DNA from: Acanthococcus lagerstroemiae
Taxonomy: Eukaryota; Arthropoda; Insecta; Hemiptera; Eriococcidae
Reading direction: 5' to 3'
Assembly (NCBI GenBank): GCA_031841125.1
Contig: CM063114.1
Location: 26,853,266 to 26,917,265, forward strand
Length of the DNA stretch: 64,000 bases
Below are positions 11,166 through 23,596 of this stretch, piece by piece (position 1 is the stretch's first letter; each line of letters begins with the position of its first letter). The translations under genes and the position numbers were made by a program. The notes below the pieces were generated by a model. That model searched no databases, was not told the origin of the DNA, and saw nothing but the letters and a program-made list of their open reading frames with translations.

Positions 11166-11405
11166 AGAGGAAGGGCGTCCGGCTGTGGGGACCTGAATTC
11201 CAGGCGAGCGCTCGGGATGCACGGACCTCGGTCATTAGGGAACTCCATGGTGGCCCCGGCAGGACGCGCACACTGGAAGCGGCACAGTGAAATAGGGGCT
11301 CGGGCCCGGCCACTGATGCGATACTCGAAAGGGGGTGGTTCCCGGGGCCGGGGGTGCGTCATAGGGGTCACTTTGGCATGCGTGCATCGTCATACGTCCC
11401 GCCAC
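10545..11405 (+). mobile_element. R1-like LINE, 3' part only
   Basis: It is GC-rich, with an ORF2 C-terminal coding remnant (10545-11165) and a 3' untranslated region to about 11405 that matches 6230-6525. The 5' boundary lies about 110 bases after the previous LINE's tail. Confidence 0.8.
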
Positions 11406-12754
11406 ACCAACATTCCGCAAAGAAGAAGTTCCTATTTACGTTACTGATTGACTTAAAGGTCCAGTTTGCATAAAATAATAACTTCTTTTCAACAGTTGGC
11501 CAATCGTACCTTAACTATAGTCATTAAGTGATATTAACAGCATCAGTCGACGGTCTTGAGAAATGTATACGCAGAATAAGTACACGTATAAAATGAATTG
11601 ATGCAACATGATGCAGTTTTAGCTACCTTCCACCTGCTTTTCACATTCTTGATTTAAACATAGTTATCTCCAATTGCTGAAATTTTCTACTGATTGGGAA
11701 CGAACTGCAATTTTACACGTACGTTTGACTCGAAACATTTTCTCAATTTCGATCGTTAATTATGTTTCCATCCAGTCTAATCCAGTTTAACGCCAGCCTG
11801 TTCGAAGACCATCCGGAAAATGTTGAACCCTCGGGCGATAAAAAAATAATAACACTCGGCTGTGCCTAAACACACGCATATTTACGACTCAGTCTCATTC
11901 GTCCAGTCCGAGGAAGAATCAAATCAACGAGATTCTAGAGCATCAAATCATAAACGACGAGCCGGCGACGGCGACGCCTTTCCAAGCTCATAAACGCTTT
12001 CAAAAAGCAATTAAATTTTCAACCAACCTAATACGTCCTAATTCGGCGTCTACTTGGGATAGGTCCGGTCACCTTCTCCCATTTTCGTAAATAAGGCCAT
12101 TATCTCCACTTAACATTCGTTACGTAGGGTGGATTTTCGGATAACGCCGCCGCAGTCACCCTTTATACCCACTGTTAATCCGAATAACCTTCCGGCAATC
12201 CCCGAAGGATAAAATGTCAAAAATGGAAACCGCATAATGTGTCAGCGAGGAAGAGAAAATAGAGGGATAAGAAAAAGCGGCGATTTTTCCTCGTTTTTAG
12301 GTGACTTTTCGGTTTCGATATAATAATAAACATCGGCCGGCCGAGAGGGGTGTGGGGTGCCGCAAATTTAAACGCATCGTGCTCGCCCCGAATAACATGT
12401 GTGCAACCTCGGTGCATTCGTCGTCGTATTAACCGCAACCCAGCCGAGTTTAATAAAATATATGTAATTTATGCCGAGACTGTTGCAGACAGTCTGTGCG
12501 TGCTGTAGTTTTGCCCAATGCGAAAATGTTTGTCATTTTTTTCATGAAAGTCGAGTATAAGTTATGAGCTTACGGGTGTGTGATTACGCGCCCTTGCGGA
12601 AAAGGGTTACTTAGCCGCGGGTGTGCGAAAAAAAAACGAGCGATCTATCCTAACATCAACTGAGATTCACGAATCAAGTTCGTAAATATGTTTCATACGA
12701 AAATTTCTATTGGAATTTGAGCAATGAAAACGGGTTGCAGAAGTTCAGGATATC
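11406..12754. other. Unique CpG-containing block, no gene (candidate regulatory DNA)
   Basis: It is not repeated in the window. The stretch 11690-12660 is moderately CpG-rich and has TTAATTA/TAATTA-like cores (for example near 11755 and 12465). The minus ORF at 12217-12438 has no recognised domain. It could be cis-regulatory DNA of the Hox cluster; evidence is composition and uniqueness only. Confidence 0.3.
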
Positions 12755-13019
12755 GATGATCAGACAGTGTCCCACTTTTGGAGGACAAGCTGGACGGATG
12801 CTGAAGTAGAACTGTACAATTTTCACAAGAAAATTGATGCAGTACAGAGTTAGGTTTGAATTCTACAAAATCCTCTCCTTAGGGTTCACCCCACGGGAAT
12901 TTTCTCCCATTTTCTGATCTTTTCAAGCAGTGAGTCAGAGGGCAGGCTACCTGAACAAACTCCTCTACAAAAGGACGATAGCAATTGAAGGGCTACTGGG
13001 GAAAACAACCTTACTTTGT

Positions 13020-13235
13020 AGACAGATAGCGCTGTGCTATCCTGACGCAGGCCCAATCAGGGTAATTCCAGGTTAGGAGGTGCGGTGTCCCGGGGCCAAT
13101 TTGGCGTGCGTACACCGCCATATACGTTCCCACCATCATCGACCCACAGTCATCAGGCTCCAACATAATATTGCATTTGAACAAGGCAACATCTGCCGGC
13201 AAACTCACGCTCATAGTTCACCTAGCTGAAGAGCG
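13020..13235 (+). mobile_element. R1-like LINE 3' fragment inserted in the gypsy relic
   Basis: The part at 13030-13135 shares 'aattccaggtta', 'gtgcggtg' and 'ccaatttggcgtgcgtacaccgccat' with the R1-like 3' regions at 6290-6510 and 11200-11400. It separates the gypsy FLGLEG motif from YRPFVEEF, which are adjacent in intact pol, so it marks an insertion. Boundaries are approximate. Confidence 0.6.
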
Positions 13236-13516
13236 CTATATGTCGGCAAAGTTGAAATTTCAAACCTGAATATGGTTGTTTCTCACATGAACCCTTCAAG
13301 GCCCAAAAATGGACGACAAGCGCGTGAAGTCCTCGGCTCTCGAAAGTCACGTAGGTACACGTTATTTGGTTTTATCCATGGAATTTCCTTTTCCGATAGA
13401 CAATGCAGCCCAATATCACAGTTCCAAACTTAGCTAAAGACCACTTGGCTGAACTGAGCTTTAAACTGGCATCCCAGAAGCTCTGACACACCTTCTCTAA
13501 TCGTTCTAGATATGAG

Positions 13517-13790
13517 CAGAAACGAACTTATGGAGGGGGGGGGGGAGAGGTGCCCAATAATTTATCAGTCGGCAAACGTTGGAACTGTTCATTTGAATTT
13601 TTCATTTTTTATGGATATGTGTTTGTTTGTTTTTTTTTATTTTTTTTTTTTTTCAGTTAAAACATATTTTGATTAAGAAATCGGCAAATTTTTAATTTTT
13701 TAAAAATTTTGTCGGTGAATTTTTAGTTTAAAAAAGGCAAATTTTTCTTCTCCATCATCCCAAACTGAAAGTCAACAACTCTCGTTTCTG
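13517..13790 (+). repeat. MITE family B, copy B1
   Basis: It starts cagaaacgaact and ends ctcgtttctg, and has the family order: G-tract, 'aataatt..cagtcggcaaa', 'tgaatttttcat', T-tract, 'aaatcggcaaattttt', 'gtcggtgaatttttagtt', 'ggcaaatttttcttctcc', 'aactgaaagtcaa'. It lacks coding capacity. Confidence 0.8.
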
Positions 13791-14479
13791 AAAATGGAGT
13801 ACCCTGGACCTCTGTCAAAGACTATAGTCAGTCAAAAGCCGAAGATTTCAAGCTGAGTATCAAACTATATCTGAAAGGTTGAAACAAAACTGAAATGTGG
13901 AAGACATTTTGAAAATCCAAAAGTCGGTAGCAAACGTTGAATTTCGAATTCCAATGACTATTCTGTTTTTACTAGATTCTCAGTTTGACCTAGAGCTCAA
14001 AATTTGAGAAAGTTGAACATTTTATTAAAATCTAAAAGTTGAAAGCAAAAGACTTATTTTCCAATGTCACAACCTGAATCCGATAGCAAATGTTCTGTTG
14101 TTTAGTTTACGGTCTTTGGTCCTGGTGAATATGAGGGAAACTTAGTCTGGAACAAAAGTCAAAACTCCGTGTGTTTTTCCCACAAGAACGAAAGGGAGCT
14201 TATGGCACGAATTCCCTTAATCCGGTCGACCTGAAACTTTGTATGTTTCTTTTAAATTATTTATTTATATTATTTTATTGGAACCAATTTAGGAGATGAA
14301 TCAGAGGAAATTCAGAAAAAAAGTCACCAAGAGTAAGTAACGACCACCTTAATGCGTATAGGAAGTTTTGTGTTCCTCTCAAATATTCCTAACATACCTC
14401 CAACTTACCCTCTCAGACTAGGGTATGTTCATGTGCGCAAATGTGAGTGCATGGGGGATAAGGTTCCAATCTGCATTTC
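13791..14479. repeat. Core segment F between two MITE copies
   Basis: The part 14037-14479 is repeated at 41107-41545, where it is again followed directly by a family B copy with the same junction (ctgcattt then cag). Two diverged tandem subunits are visible, around 13920 and 14030. No coding sequence is recognised. Confidence 0.75.
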
Positions 14480-14704
14480 CAGGGACGAAATTATGAGGGG
14501 GTGAAATACCTCCCAATAATTTGGTAGTCGGCAAATTTTGAAACTGTTCTTTTAATTTTTTAAGGAACGTTTGTTTGCTTGTTTATTTTCTTTTTCAATT
14601 AGAAAATATCTCGATCGGCACATTATCAAATTTGTAAAAAATATTTGTCGGCAAATTTTTCTTCTCTCCTCCTCCCCCCAATTGAAAGTCAAGTTTCGTC
14701 TCTG
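14480..14704 (+). repeat. MITE family B, copy B2
   Basis: It starts cagggacgaaatta and ends agtttcgtctctg; the ends are near-perfect inverted repeats of about 12 bases. It has the same internal word order as B1 but a shorter middle. Confidence 0.85.
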
Positions 14705-15310
14705 GATATGAGGTCCAGATAGACCCCTTATCCAATCAGGATGTCATCAAGATAAACCATGGCCGAGTTTCACTTGAGACTACACACTACCTGATCCATC
14801 ATAGTAGGTTGGACCGCCCTTCAGTCCACAAAGGAGGACATTGAATTTATACAGTCCTACCGTGGTGGCGAAGGCTGTCTTGTACCAGCAGCTGCCAATA
14901 TCTATTGGACGTGTCAAGTAAAGTACTGAGCTGTGTTCAGGTATGCTAGATAGTCACGCACGGCCTGGCTTCGGGTTGCGAAGTTGCAAATGCATCCCGA
15001 GCCTTTCGAACTATTGTGGCCTCGTGAGCCCTTTTTGTCGCAATCTACATCACTGAAAAAATTTTTAACTTTGTCGACCAGGCCCCTTACGTTTTGCAGC
15101 CCAAGAATTTACCAAGCCGTACTTGTAGATAGTCGTCAGTCCTCACCATTGAACAGAAATCATCTAACACTACTTAATCTAATCGGCAATAGTCTATGCA
15201 AAATTTTCTTTCTCCAGTTTTCTTTTCGACCACCCCAGTAAATTTTACTCATTACAGTTTCTCCAGTGACCTAATGTCTGGCAATGATGGGAGAGGATTC
15301 AGATTTTCTC

Positions 15311-15742
15311 CAAGTATTACCGTAACCAGGAGTATATCCTAGGGGAAGGGGCTCGGAGGGGGCTTGTATTTTTTGACTGTGTATAAAATAACTGAATAAT
15401 AAACCGTCATTCACTTTAAATAGTCATTCACTTATTCGTCAGATTCATTCATGCTACCTCCTAATTTGTTTGTAGCAGGGTGCATTCTACCAAGGTTTTA
15501 GTGATCAATAAAACCTTAAAAATTGAAGATTCAACATATATCTTCAAATGGAAAATGAATTTCAAATTATTTTATTCATGCATTCATATTTCATATAAAT
15601 CCAAAAATTTTGAAAAAACGAAAATTTTTATCGAACATCTTAAAAATTTATCAAACGCCTCTGAAAAAATTGGGGGGCTTGCAAAGTTTTCTTTTAGGAA
15701 GAGGGCTAAGCCCCCTTTAGCCCCTCTCTGGTTACGATCCTG
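15311..15742. mobile_element. CAG-ended MITE (cgtaaccag family)
   Basis: The right end, read on the minus strand, is caggatcgtaaccagagagg; the left end has cgtaaccaggag at 15321. G-rich subterminal blocks 'gggctcggagggggctt' and 'agccccctttagcccc' face each other. The interior is AT-rich with no coding sequence. Ends of this type are hAT-like. Confidence 0.6.
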
Positions 15743-16989
15743 AGTATTCTACTTGACACAAACTTTCTAATGATGTGTTTTAATACTTTGTTTGATACGT
15801 CAATTTTGTTCATTCAAAGAGTAAAATTTCTGTTTAGGTATCCAAATCAGAGCTAAGTCGAAAATCTGACGGAAAATTCACAATCAGCAACCTAAGAAAC
15901 CTCTATTTCGATATTTTGTCTAATGTGTCCTCATACATTTAAAATTTCTATGTTGATGAACCATTTCCTGGCTGGTAAGGATTAGAATAATTCAATTCCT
16001 TAAGAAACTAGACCTTCAGCACTTCAAAATTCAAAATCCTTTTTGATCCCATGTTGATCCAATAACGTGTTAAGACAATAAAATCATCCACTTATGAAAA
16101 ATTAATGAGAAAGTAAGGTTGGGGGGGGGGTGCAAGTACAATGGGATGATTGAGTTGGAAGAAATGTTGAGAAATGAAAAAGTGTGAATGCAACTTTGAT
16201 GCTAATTTTGCTAATATCACCAGAACCAGAGTGAGTAATGGGCCACACTGTTCCAAGTCAAGATGGTTCAGATTGTGACCAAATACATGTTACATACTCT
16301 AAGATTACTTCCCATGCAACCCGCGGACATATGAAAATCATGTAAGTAATATAATTTTCGCTGAAATGTATGCTCAATTTTCTCAACTTTGGAGTCATGT
16401 TATTGATATATTTTTTACGAACCTTACTCCAATTTTTTTCGTGTGCGAATGTTTTGAAAACTTTCGATATTAAAACAAATTCAATTTTCTATTTTATCAA
16501 ATTATTCGAATTTCAAATGTTTTTACCTTCCAAAATCAATTATCTGTACTCATTGCGGTTTTCTGAAAATGACTGCAATTTTTCAAGAACTAGACTGAAT
16601 TTTCTTAATCGAGTTGCTTGAAAACTTTTGATATCGAATTAATTTAAATTTTCAGATTTATAGAAGTTGTTCGAAGCTATACAGGTTTCTTTGTTAAGAA
16701 TCTTTGTCATAACTTTTTGATCATTTTTTCACAACATGACTACTATTTTTCATGAATGTTACTCAATTTTCATACACAAGGTTTTCTTTTAAGAGTTAGG
16801 TATTATTCCAAATTAAATTCAATTTTCAATATCAAATTTTTTAATTTTTTAATTTTTCGATCTTTTTCTTCAGACAGTTTTATCATAACATTTTGATCAT
16901 TTTTTTCCTACGTGACATCAGTTTTACACAAATTTTATTCAAATTACATTCACTAGTTGTTTGAAGTTTTAGCTTTTATGATTTTTTTG
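15743..16989. other. AT-rich DNA, no gene seen
   Basis: It contains a G10 tract at about 16122-16131 and long T/A-rich stretches. ORF 16370-16621 has low-complexity composition and no recognisable motif. Confidence 0.4.
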
Positions 16990-17110
16990 TAACTACCTGG
17001 ACAGTGGAACCAGCTCCCCCCGCTTGTTCGCCTATACCCGTCCTAAAAGTGCTCGGCATCTGCCGGAAACTTACACCACGGTGGGCGCCTTTGAGCCGTT
17101 CCCCAGGTTT
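16990..17110. other. Short GC-rich patch of unknown origin
   Basis: About 115 bases ('ccagctccccccgcttg...gttccccagg') stand out from very AT-rich flanks. It is probably a fragment of an inserted element. No coding match is recognised. Confidence 0.35.
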
Positions 17111-18780
17111 TATTTCGTGAAAATCATTAATTGCATTTTTTAATAGATCTTTCACTTAAATGAATCAGACTCATCGCTTTTTTTTAGATAAGCTTGAACA
17201 AGATGAATGATGGCAACGCGTTGTGAGAGGCGATAAAAGACTTAAGTTTGAAAATTTAGATTAATGCAATACTTTACAACAAAAACTATGATTTTAAATT
17301 CTTATCGTTTCTAACATTCAATTTTGTAGACCGTATCCGACCCTATAACCTAGAGCGGTCAGGGGGTTGCGCTTTCTGCCACTTCAGTTACTTCTAGCAA
17401 GTTTTCCTTCTGATACTAAAGAAACTGTTGCGGGAAAAGAATTCCAGAATTTGTACGGTTTTTTTTTTGTACAATTTTTTAGCGTAAATTCCAATTGCAT
17501 TTATCAAAATTTTCAAACTTGAAAACCAACACAGGTAGGTGTGAGGTCAAGAAGTTTGAAGAGTAGGAAGGAGGAAATCGTTTACAATGAAAAAATCGTT
17601 GAGTTCAGAGGATAAGTTTTGTGAAAAATTGAAAAAATGTGAAAATTTTGTACGTATTTTTAATTAAGCGCAATTTTGTGAAGACCCTCTTGATCAGATT
17701 GTTTTTTGTTTTTTTTGTTTTCAGTAGCTGCCGTAATGTTTTTTTTTATATTACCAAAATATTCCACTAGACAATTGTTAGCAAGACTCAAAAAAATTGT
17801 TCTTTTAATTCTGTATAAAATTTCTTCAAATACTTATGAAAACAGGCAAACCTGTCTACACGTGGTCAGAATGCACTGCTTTCTTACCCGGTGGAAGAGG
17901 TGCCATGTATATTAAGACACCTATACATTCAAATATTTTAATAATTTATGTTATTACTTTAATAATATTAATTTAAAAATTTCTCATTTTGACTAGGTAT
18001 ATCTAGCTCAGACTAATAACATAGTCAATTTTCACGCCGCTCCTGTTTAGTATCTGTGGTCTGTAATGTTCAAAGTTAGAAAATGTGCACTTTTTACCCC
18101 AAATTTAACAGAGGACGTCGGCCTCCGAATTGAATTTTTCTCAAAATTTTCAGTATACTCCATTTTTACACTAATGAGAATGATTTTTTATGGCCGAACT
18201 CAATTTTTTTAGAAGCTTTAAAGCAAAATTGCAGATTACGCTACTGGGAACTTTTATGTTAAATTTGACCCCTATAGAGGGACCCCTCAGTATTTTTCGA
18301 CTTCAAGAAAATTTTGGCTATCGGGTTTTAGACCAAAAACAGCCAAGTTTAGTTATTGTGAGCAAAATATTTCAAAACGGCGAAATTTTAGATTACCTGA
18401 ATACAGATGGTATTTTTCATGCTAAATCCGATAGTAACGTTAAAATTGGATGAATCTGTTTTTGACAAAATGTGATATTAAAACCCAATGAATAATTTCG
18501 GTTTACGGACATAGCGCTTATTGATAAGCTTTTGTCAACATATATACACATTTTTGTATCAGGGGTCCAGTTTAAAAAAATTCTATTTTTTACGCTCTTT
18601 CCTACGATACTAATAGTAACTCATTTTGTCAACAAATGTCGCTTGACCGGTTTTTGCTTAACAGCGTCCGCAATTACTGTCATAATATTGACAATCGAGA
18701 CATTTCAGCTTTAATCAGATAAAATTAAATTAAAAGTAAGAAAAACAGCAGACTAGACCGGTTTTTGTGTAGAATTCTTT
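17111..18780. other. AT-rich DNA, no gene seen
   Basis: Only short ORFs without recognisable features are present (for example 18190-18453). There is no clear repeat partner in the window. Confidence 0.4.
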
Positions 18781-18808
18781 CATTTATTTATTTATTTATT
18801 TATTTTTT
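18781..18808. repeat. ATTT microsatellite
   Basis: A run of TTTA units ending in a T-tract. Confidence 0.9.
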
Positions 18809-18884
18809 AAACCATGAAAGCAAGATTATTGCAGAAAGGAAAATAATGAAGATCTAGAAATAAAAACAAGTTGATAACTAATAG

Positions 18885-19250
18885 AAGGTATCTACCAGTT
18901 ATGAAAGGTATGAAAAAGTTATGAATTGAAGTCAGTGGTCATGAAAGTCATGAAAAGTCGTGAATTCAATTGTAAATGTAATTTGCCTTTTCCCAAAAAT
19001 CGTAAATTCTCTCCAAGTTTTTGTAGACAAAAGAAAAAATTAAAATATCATCTTCGTTTTCAAATAATGTGAACTCAAAAATATTAGCAAAGGAAGAAAT
19101 TGAACAAGTATCGCTGAAATATCAAAATTAGATTTTGTTTTTACGATTTAGAACCTCCTAGCATGAGTATTGTAAGCCTATAAAAAAAAGTCATAGACAG
19201 GTCGTGAAAAGCATGAAGAAGTCACAAATTTGTATTTGGTAGATATCCTG
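18885..19250. mobile_element. MITE with 'gtatctacca' ends
   Basis: The left end gaaggtatctacca matches 11 of 14 positions of the reverse-complemented right end caggatatctacca. Subterminal 'catgaaaagtc' words recur on the left (18935-18965) and inverted on the right (19200-19230). Non-coding and hAT-like by its terminal CAG. The element at 62428 has similar ends. Confidence 0.6.
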
Positions 19251-21619
19251 AATATTATTTTTAATTCTTTTTATAAAATAATTGACACACACCACAGATA
19301 TACAAGCAGGTTAAATCTTGACTTGTTGGAGGGTGGGAGGCAACTTAACTAAGCTCTTATCCATTTTCTTTCTGAGTTTGTACAGTTTCCAAGCGCAGGT
19401 CGGTCAAGTCTTGTACGTAAAAAATGAAAATAGTAAAACGTGTGATTTGATCTGTTCAAATAAGATAAATCGTATGGTTCCTTTATTATTAATTTTAATG
19501 AGTCTCAATATGTGATTAATTTACCCAACACATTTTATAAGATTAAGTGGAACAATTTGCCCCTGCTGAAAAAACGACATAAATCCTTGATGTCTATGGG
19601 AAAAAGATTCTAAGATGTTTCTCCAATGAATGACCTATCCTTGACGCCTCTGAAAAACAATTATTTGCCCCGGGGCCCTTGAAGACTTTGAGCGGCCTCG
19701 CAGTCATCTGAAGATAAAAAGAAAACTTCAAAATTTGAAATGTCTAACAGACCAACTTGCAACCCTTGTTACTTCACTTTCTTGGTGTCACGGTTTCCAG
19801 GTACTCGTAAGTTGAATTCTAGACGTTTGTAACTCGCCCCGCACACGCTACATTTTCAATATAATTAAACTCCTGTACCTTCGTAAAACAATCGCATTTT
19901 CACCTCGATTTCGATACAATTTTTCCGAACGCTTGTCCCGCGCTAAAAATTATTTAACGGGTCGGCGAATTGAAATTAATGATTTATAATGAAGTAAAAT
20001 GAACGTCGCACAGAATCGATTTCAATGGTGCAAAATGGAATTGCAACATATGGGGTTGCCTGTGCATTAACAATGCTTTCATTCTAACAATAACCCAGTT
20101 TCGATCAGTCTTTTGACCCCTGTTAATCTGTGTGCACGGAATATTGAGAAGCACACACACGAATGGAGGTTGGAGGTCCGAAATGGTACGCAGCGCACGA
20201 ACAGTGGGGTGCAAAGCGACTCCTTCGCTCTCCGGAGGTACAATTCGGTGAATATTAATTACATTCGACGCGACTTGGCGAGGCCGACGAAATTCGGAAA
20301 AAGATCAACCGCGTCGAAGTACGAAAAGTTTTCCAAAAGTAAATTTCCTCGTGTTGATTAATTTCACGTCACAAGGAATTCGAAATATTCGCACACACTT
20401 GTGAGAAGCACTGATTTTCGGTATTACATAGTTTGCTACATGTTTAGCTCGTAGGGGTGTGAATTCTTCGCACCCTCAAACCCCCGACTTTTCGGTAAGT
20501 GATGGAAAAGGGAAAAAATTCAAAATGGTTATATTTGTGTTTCTGTTTGCGCGAACCGAAAAACAGCGAGACAGAGAAAGGAAAAAAAGAAACATCCATC
20601 TTCAAGTTTGACAGACAGAAACCCTCTCACGGTTAATACAATATTCGACAGCAACTTTCATTCGAGTGTCGCTTTTTTTTTTTTTTGTTCATATTCCAAG
20701 TCGAAATTAACGGTACGCTTATTCAATTAGTTCGAAGGGAGGAATTCGAGAATTCACAGAGCGGGAACCTCGATCTTTGGCAGCGTGCGTGAAGGTATTT
20801 TCTATTTTACACCGAGGTTGTCAGGGGTTTCGGAAAACTATGTTAGGGCGGCTCTTATTAACTGTACGGGTGCTTAGGGGAGGAGGTTCAAAAAAATGGT
20901 TCTGTATACGAATTACAACGAAAATTTCTGCAAAGCTTGAGTCAAAACGGTTGAGGCGGATACGTTCCCCGGGGGTTCACTTTGTTCTGGTGAATAACAT
21001 TGATTTTAAAAATTCGTGTTTCTCATCAGCCACAAAATTGGGTTTCTGATTTGCGAGGCCTTTTTCGTAGCAAACCAACAAAACGATGCATTCTAGCGGG
21101 GAGAGAAAGCTAAACCAGGGATGTACCGAAGCGATTTTTTAGGTGGGTGAGGGGAGAGAAAACTTGATTTAGCCATGTGAGAAAATGACGAACAGTTTTA
21201 AAATCGACAGGCAAAGGAATAGAAAAATATACTTTCTCGGATATTCTGGCAATTGACAAGCATTTTAAAAATTTACAAGCAAAATAATAAATAAAACAAG
21301 TAACCTCGTTACTCGAGGAGGGTCCGCGAAAAGGCACGCATCTTGACTCTCGACAGTCTTGAACAATCGATACTTTTATTTTATATGAAAATTGATGCAT
21401 ACATATATAATTATCGACCTGATATTAATCTGTTATGTTACCAGTAAAAACTGGGTCCTTCTTATAACTCATTTCATTCCTAACGTGCTCAACATGCCCA
21501 CTGAAAATGTATAAATAATTATTCAGGGGAGTTTTAACTGAAGTCGATATTATGCTAATACGTGGGCATTGATTAAGTTTATATTTGAAATTGTGAATTC
21601 TGGGCTTCGACCTGATCAT
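19251..21619. other. Mixed DNA; 19780-20760 is a unique CpG-containing block
   Basis: No gene is recognised. The block 19780-20760 is unrepeated, with 'gaattaatgatttataatgaa'-type homeodomain/Cad-like sites near 19975, and could be regulatory. A T-tract lies at about 20675. At 21117 a 'cagggatgtaccgaag' word resembles the starts of family C copies. Confidence 0.35.
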
Positions 21620-22230
21620 ACCCTAATTAAAAAATGTCCACCGAAATTTCTATTAACAACACGGTTGCAGATAGCCGTCGCGCAACAACAGTACACCAGC
21701 TAAGATCAAGATCAATGAGCACATGGCTGGAAGAAAAATGAATTTCCATGGAAATGTCAACCACTGAATTGAATTGTGACAATGAAGAGCTAAATCATAC
21801 GGATTGGCTTCACGCAATGTGCACACCATTGAACTGAATTGTGAACTGAACTGAGCTGGAGAAGAGAAAAAAAGTAGATTGCGTCATCCGTACAAATAAA
21901 AGATCCAAGAATTCCTTTAATAACGAAAAAAGTGACGAAAAGTCAGTCAGTCAAACCTGCAAGCACTACACGTTCTGCTAGTGCATCATCTTGCAGACGA
22001 GTATGCAACCACGGAAGAGCATTTTCAAGTCTGCTTCGTGGACTGCGCCGACATGAGAATGTCATCGTGTCAGTCAGTCCAGTCGGTCATTCATCATTAT
22101 TTTTATTTATTATTATTATTATTATTATTTTTATTTTCGTAACGCTTTTTTCCGTTGCGTGCCAAAGTAAAAACATAAAAATGTCAAAAAAAGCGATTGC
22201 AATAAGCTCGGCTAGCTGACCCTAATAAAC
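21620..22230. repeat. Fragmented repeat containing an ATT microsatellite
   Basis: 'gcgattgcaataagctcggctag...gaccctaa' at 22190-22225 recurs in altered form at 25085-25130. A run of ATT triplets lies at about 22106-22130. The ORF at 21932-22219 reads through the microsatellite and is not credible. Confidence 0.5.
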
Positions 22231-23400
22231 ATCAATTCTCTTGAAAATCTGTCAACTGGTAATCCGATTTTGCCAGCTGGTACACAATTTTGCTAACTAC
22301 CAAATGTGCCAACTTTAGAAAATATTCAAGGGAAAACTCCCCTCCTCCCAAGAAACAAGGAAAAAGGTCGACGCTTTGAAAATTTTGCCAAGGAACTAAT
22401 ATTTTGGAAATCGACAAGCAGAAGATATACGTAAATAAATAGTAAGTCTATACGTTTGAGGATTTGTCAACTACCGAGCCGATTTTTCCAAGCGAGAGTC
22501 GATTTCGCTAAATTTGCCAACTCTGAAAGACGCTTAAGGGGAAGGCTCCTCCCAATGCCGGTAATCCTTTAGCTAAACAGTAGAATTAAAATGTTTGAAT
22601 TTACCTAGACGAACACTAGAGTGGAACTAAGGAGGTTTTGAAGATTGCCGAAACTAGAATTTTCCACTTCGGTTCGAAAATGACGTATCGAAAATTTATT
22701 TTAAAATATTGATATTTGGTGGCTTGTCCAAGAGGGAAATGTTTGGGAAGATTTTAATACTGTTTCAAACTCTATCCAACCATGGATTAACATCATCAGA
22801 ATTCTTCCGGGCCTGTTTATGATTGTTCGATTTTTTTTTTTTTTGAAAAACCTTGTCTGGTGTTTTTTTAGATTCTTCAGAACACTTTCAGACATAGTCA
22901 AGATTTATTTGAAACTATTTTAGATTTGACTGAGACATTTTGAATGATTTTTCACATTTTTTTGAGACTTGTGAAGATCATTCAAGATTTCTCTCAGACA
23001 CGCTAAGACTATCTTCCTTTGACTGTTGCCTGTTTAGTATTCTTGAACTGATTTCAGACTTTTGGAGACTCATTTATATGGACTTAAGTTGCTTTTTGGG
23101 TATGGCTCTTCAAAGCTTTTCCAAACATGTTTAAGACTTACTGAAATTCCTTTAAAACACCCCCAGACATACTTTAGACTTTCTAAATGGCTCTTAAATA
23201 CTCATTTTTGATTGCAGAATGTTAGCTCAAAAATCTGTCATATCTTAAGAACTTTTAACATATTCGAAATTTTGATTGAAGTTCTCGATCCTAGCAGTGG
23301 TGCTGGAGCCGGGAAGGGGTTAGTAGTATTATTTTGCCTGCTCCTCCTCGGTTTTAACGAAAGAAATTGTAAGAATGAGAGTTCACTGAACTGTGACTCC
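22231..23400. other. Diverged repeat DNA with quasi-periodic 'agac' motifs
   Basis: At 22231-22560, words such as 'gccaact' and 'attttgcc' recur, resembling 56880-57020. At 22860-23200, 'ttcagac', 'gagact' and 'aagact' recur every 20-35 bases. Similar texture occurs at 36885-37010 and 41650-41720. No coding is seen. Confidence 0.4.
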
Positions 23401-23596
23401 GACCCAGGGGCGAAACTATAGGGGTGTGGGGCGGGGGGTTGAAAGACACCCCAATAATTTAGCAGTTGGCCAATTTAGAAACTGTTCAATTGAATTTTTC
23501 ATTCTGTATGAATGTCTGTTTGTTTGTTTTTCAATTAAAAAATATTTCGATTAAAAAATCGACAAATTTATAATTTTTTTAAATTTTATTGAACTG

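Larger units (their letters stand above)
13517..14704. mobile_element. Composite unit: MITE B1 - core F - MITE B2, flanked by 8-bp TSD
   Basis: The unit is flanked by the same eight bases, gatatgag, at 13509-13516 and 14705-14712. Its outer ends are the hAT-like termini CAGAAACGAA on the left and TTTCGTCTCTG on the right. The gypsy pol reading stops at one flank and resumes at the other, so the whole 1188 bp entered as one insertion. Each end is itself a complete-looking MITE copy (B1 and B2) in direct orientation. Confidence 0.8.
12755..15290 (-). pseudogene. Ty3/gypsy pol relic (reverse transcriptase), twice interrupted
   Basis: The minus-strand translation, from high to low coordinates, shows VVEKKTGERKFCIDYCRLD (about 15240-15170), the RT fingers motif. 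YWQLLVQD (about 14900-14878) follows. MVYLDDILIG (14760-14731) contains the catalytic YLDD box. Across an insertion at 13517-14704 the reading resumes with YLERLEKVCQSFWDASLKL (about 13513-13455), then PFLGLEG (about 13315-13293). Across a second insertion it continues as YRPFVEEF (12980-12957) and ACPLTHCLKR, then KFPWGE near 12900. This is the order expected from RT into the RNase H connection. Many frameshifts and stops make it non-functional. No LTRs, integrase or gag were found nearby. Confidence 0.85.
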
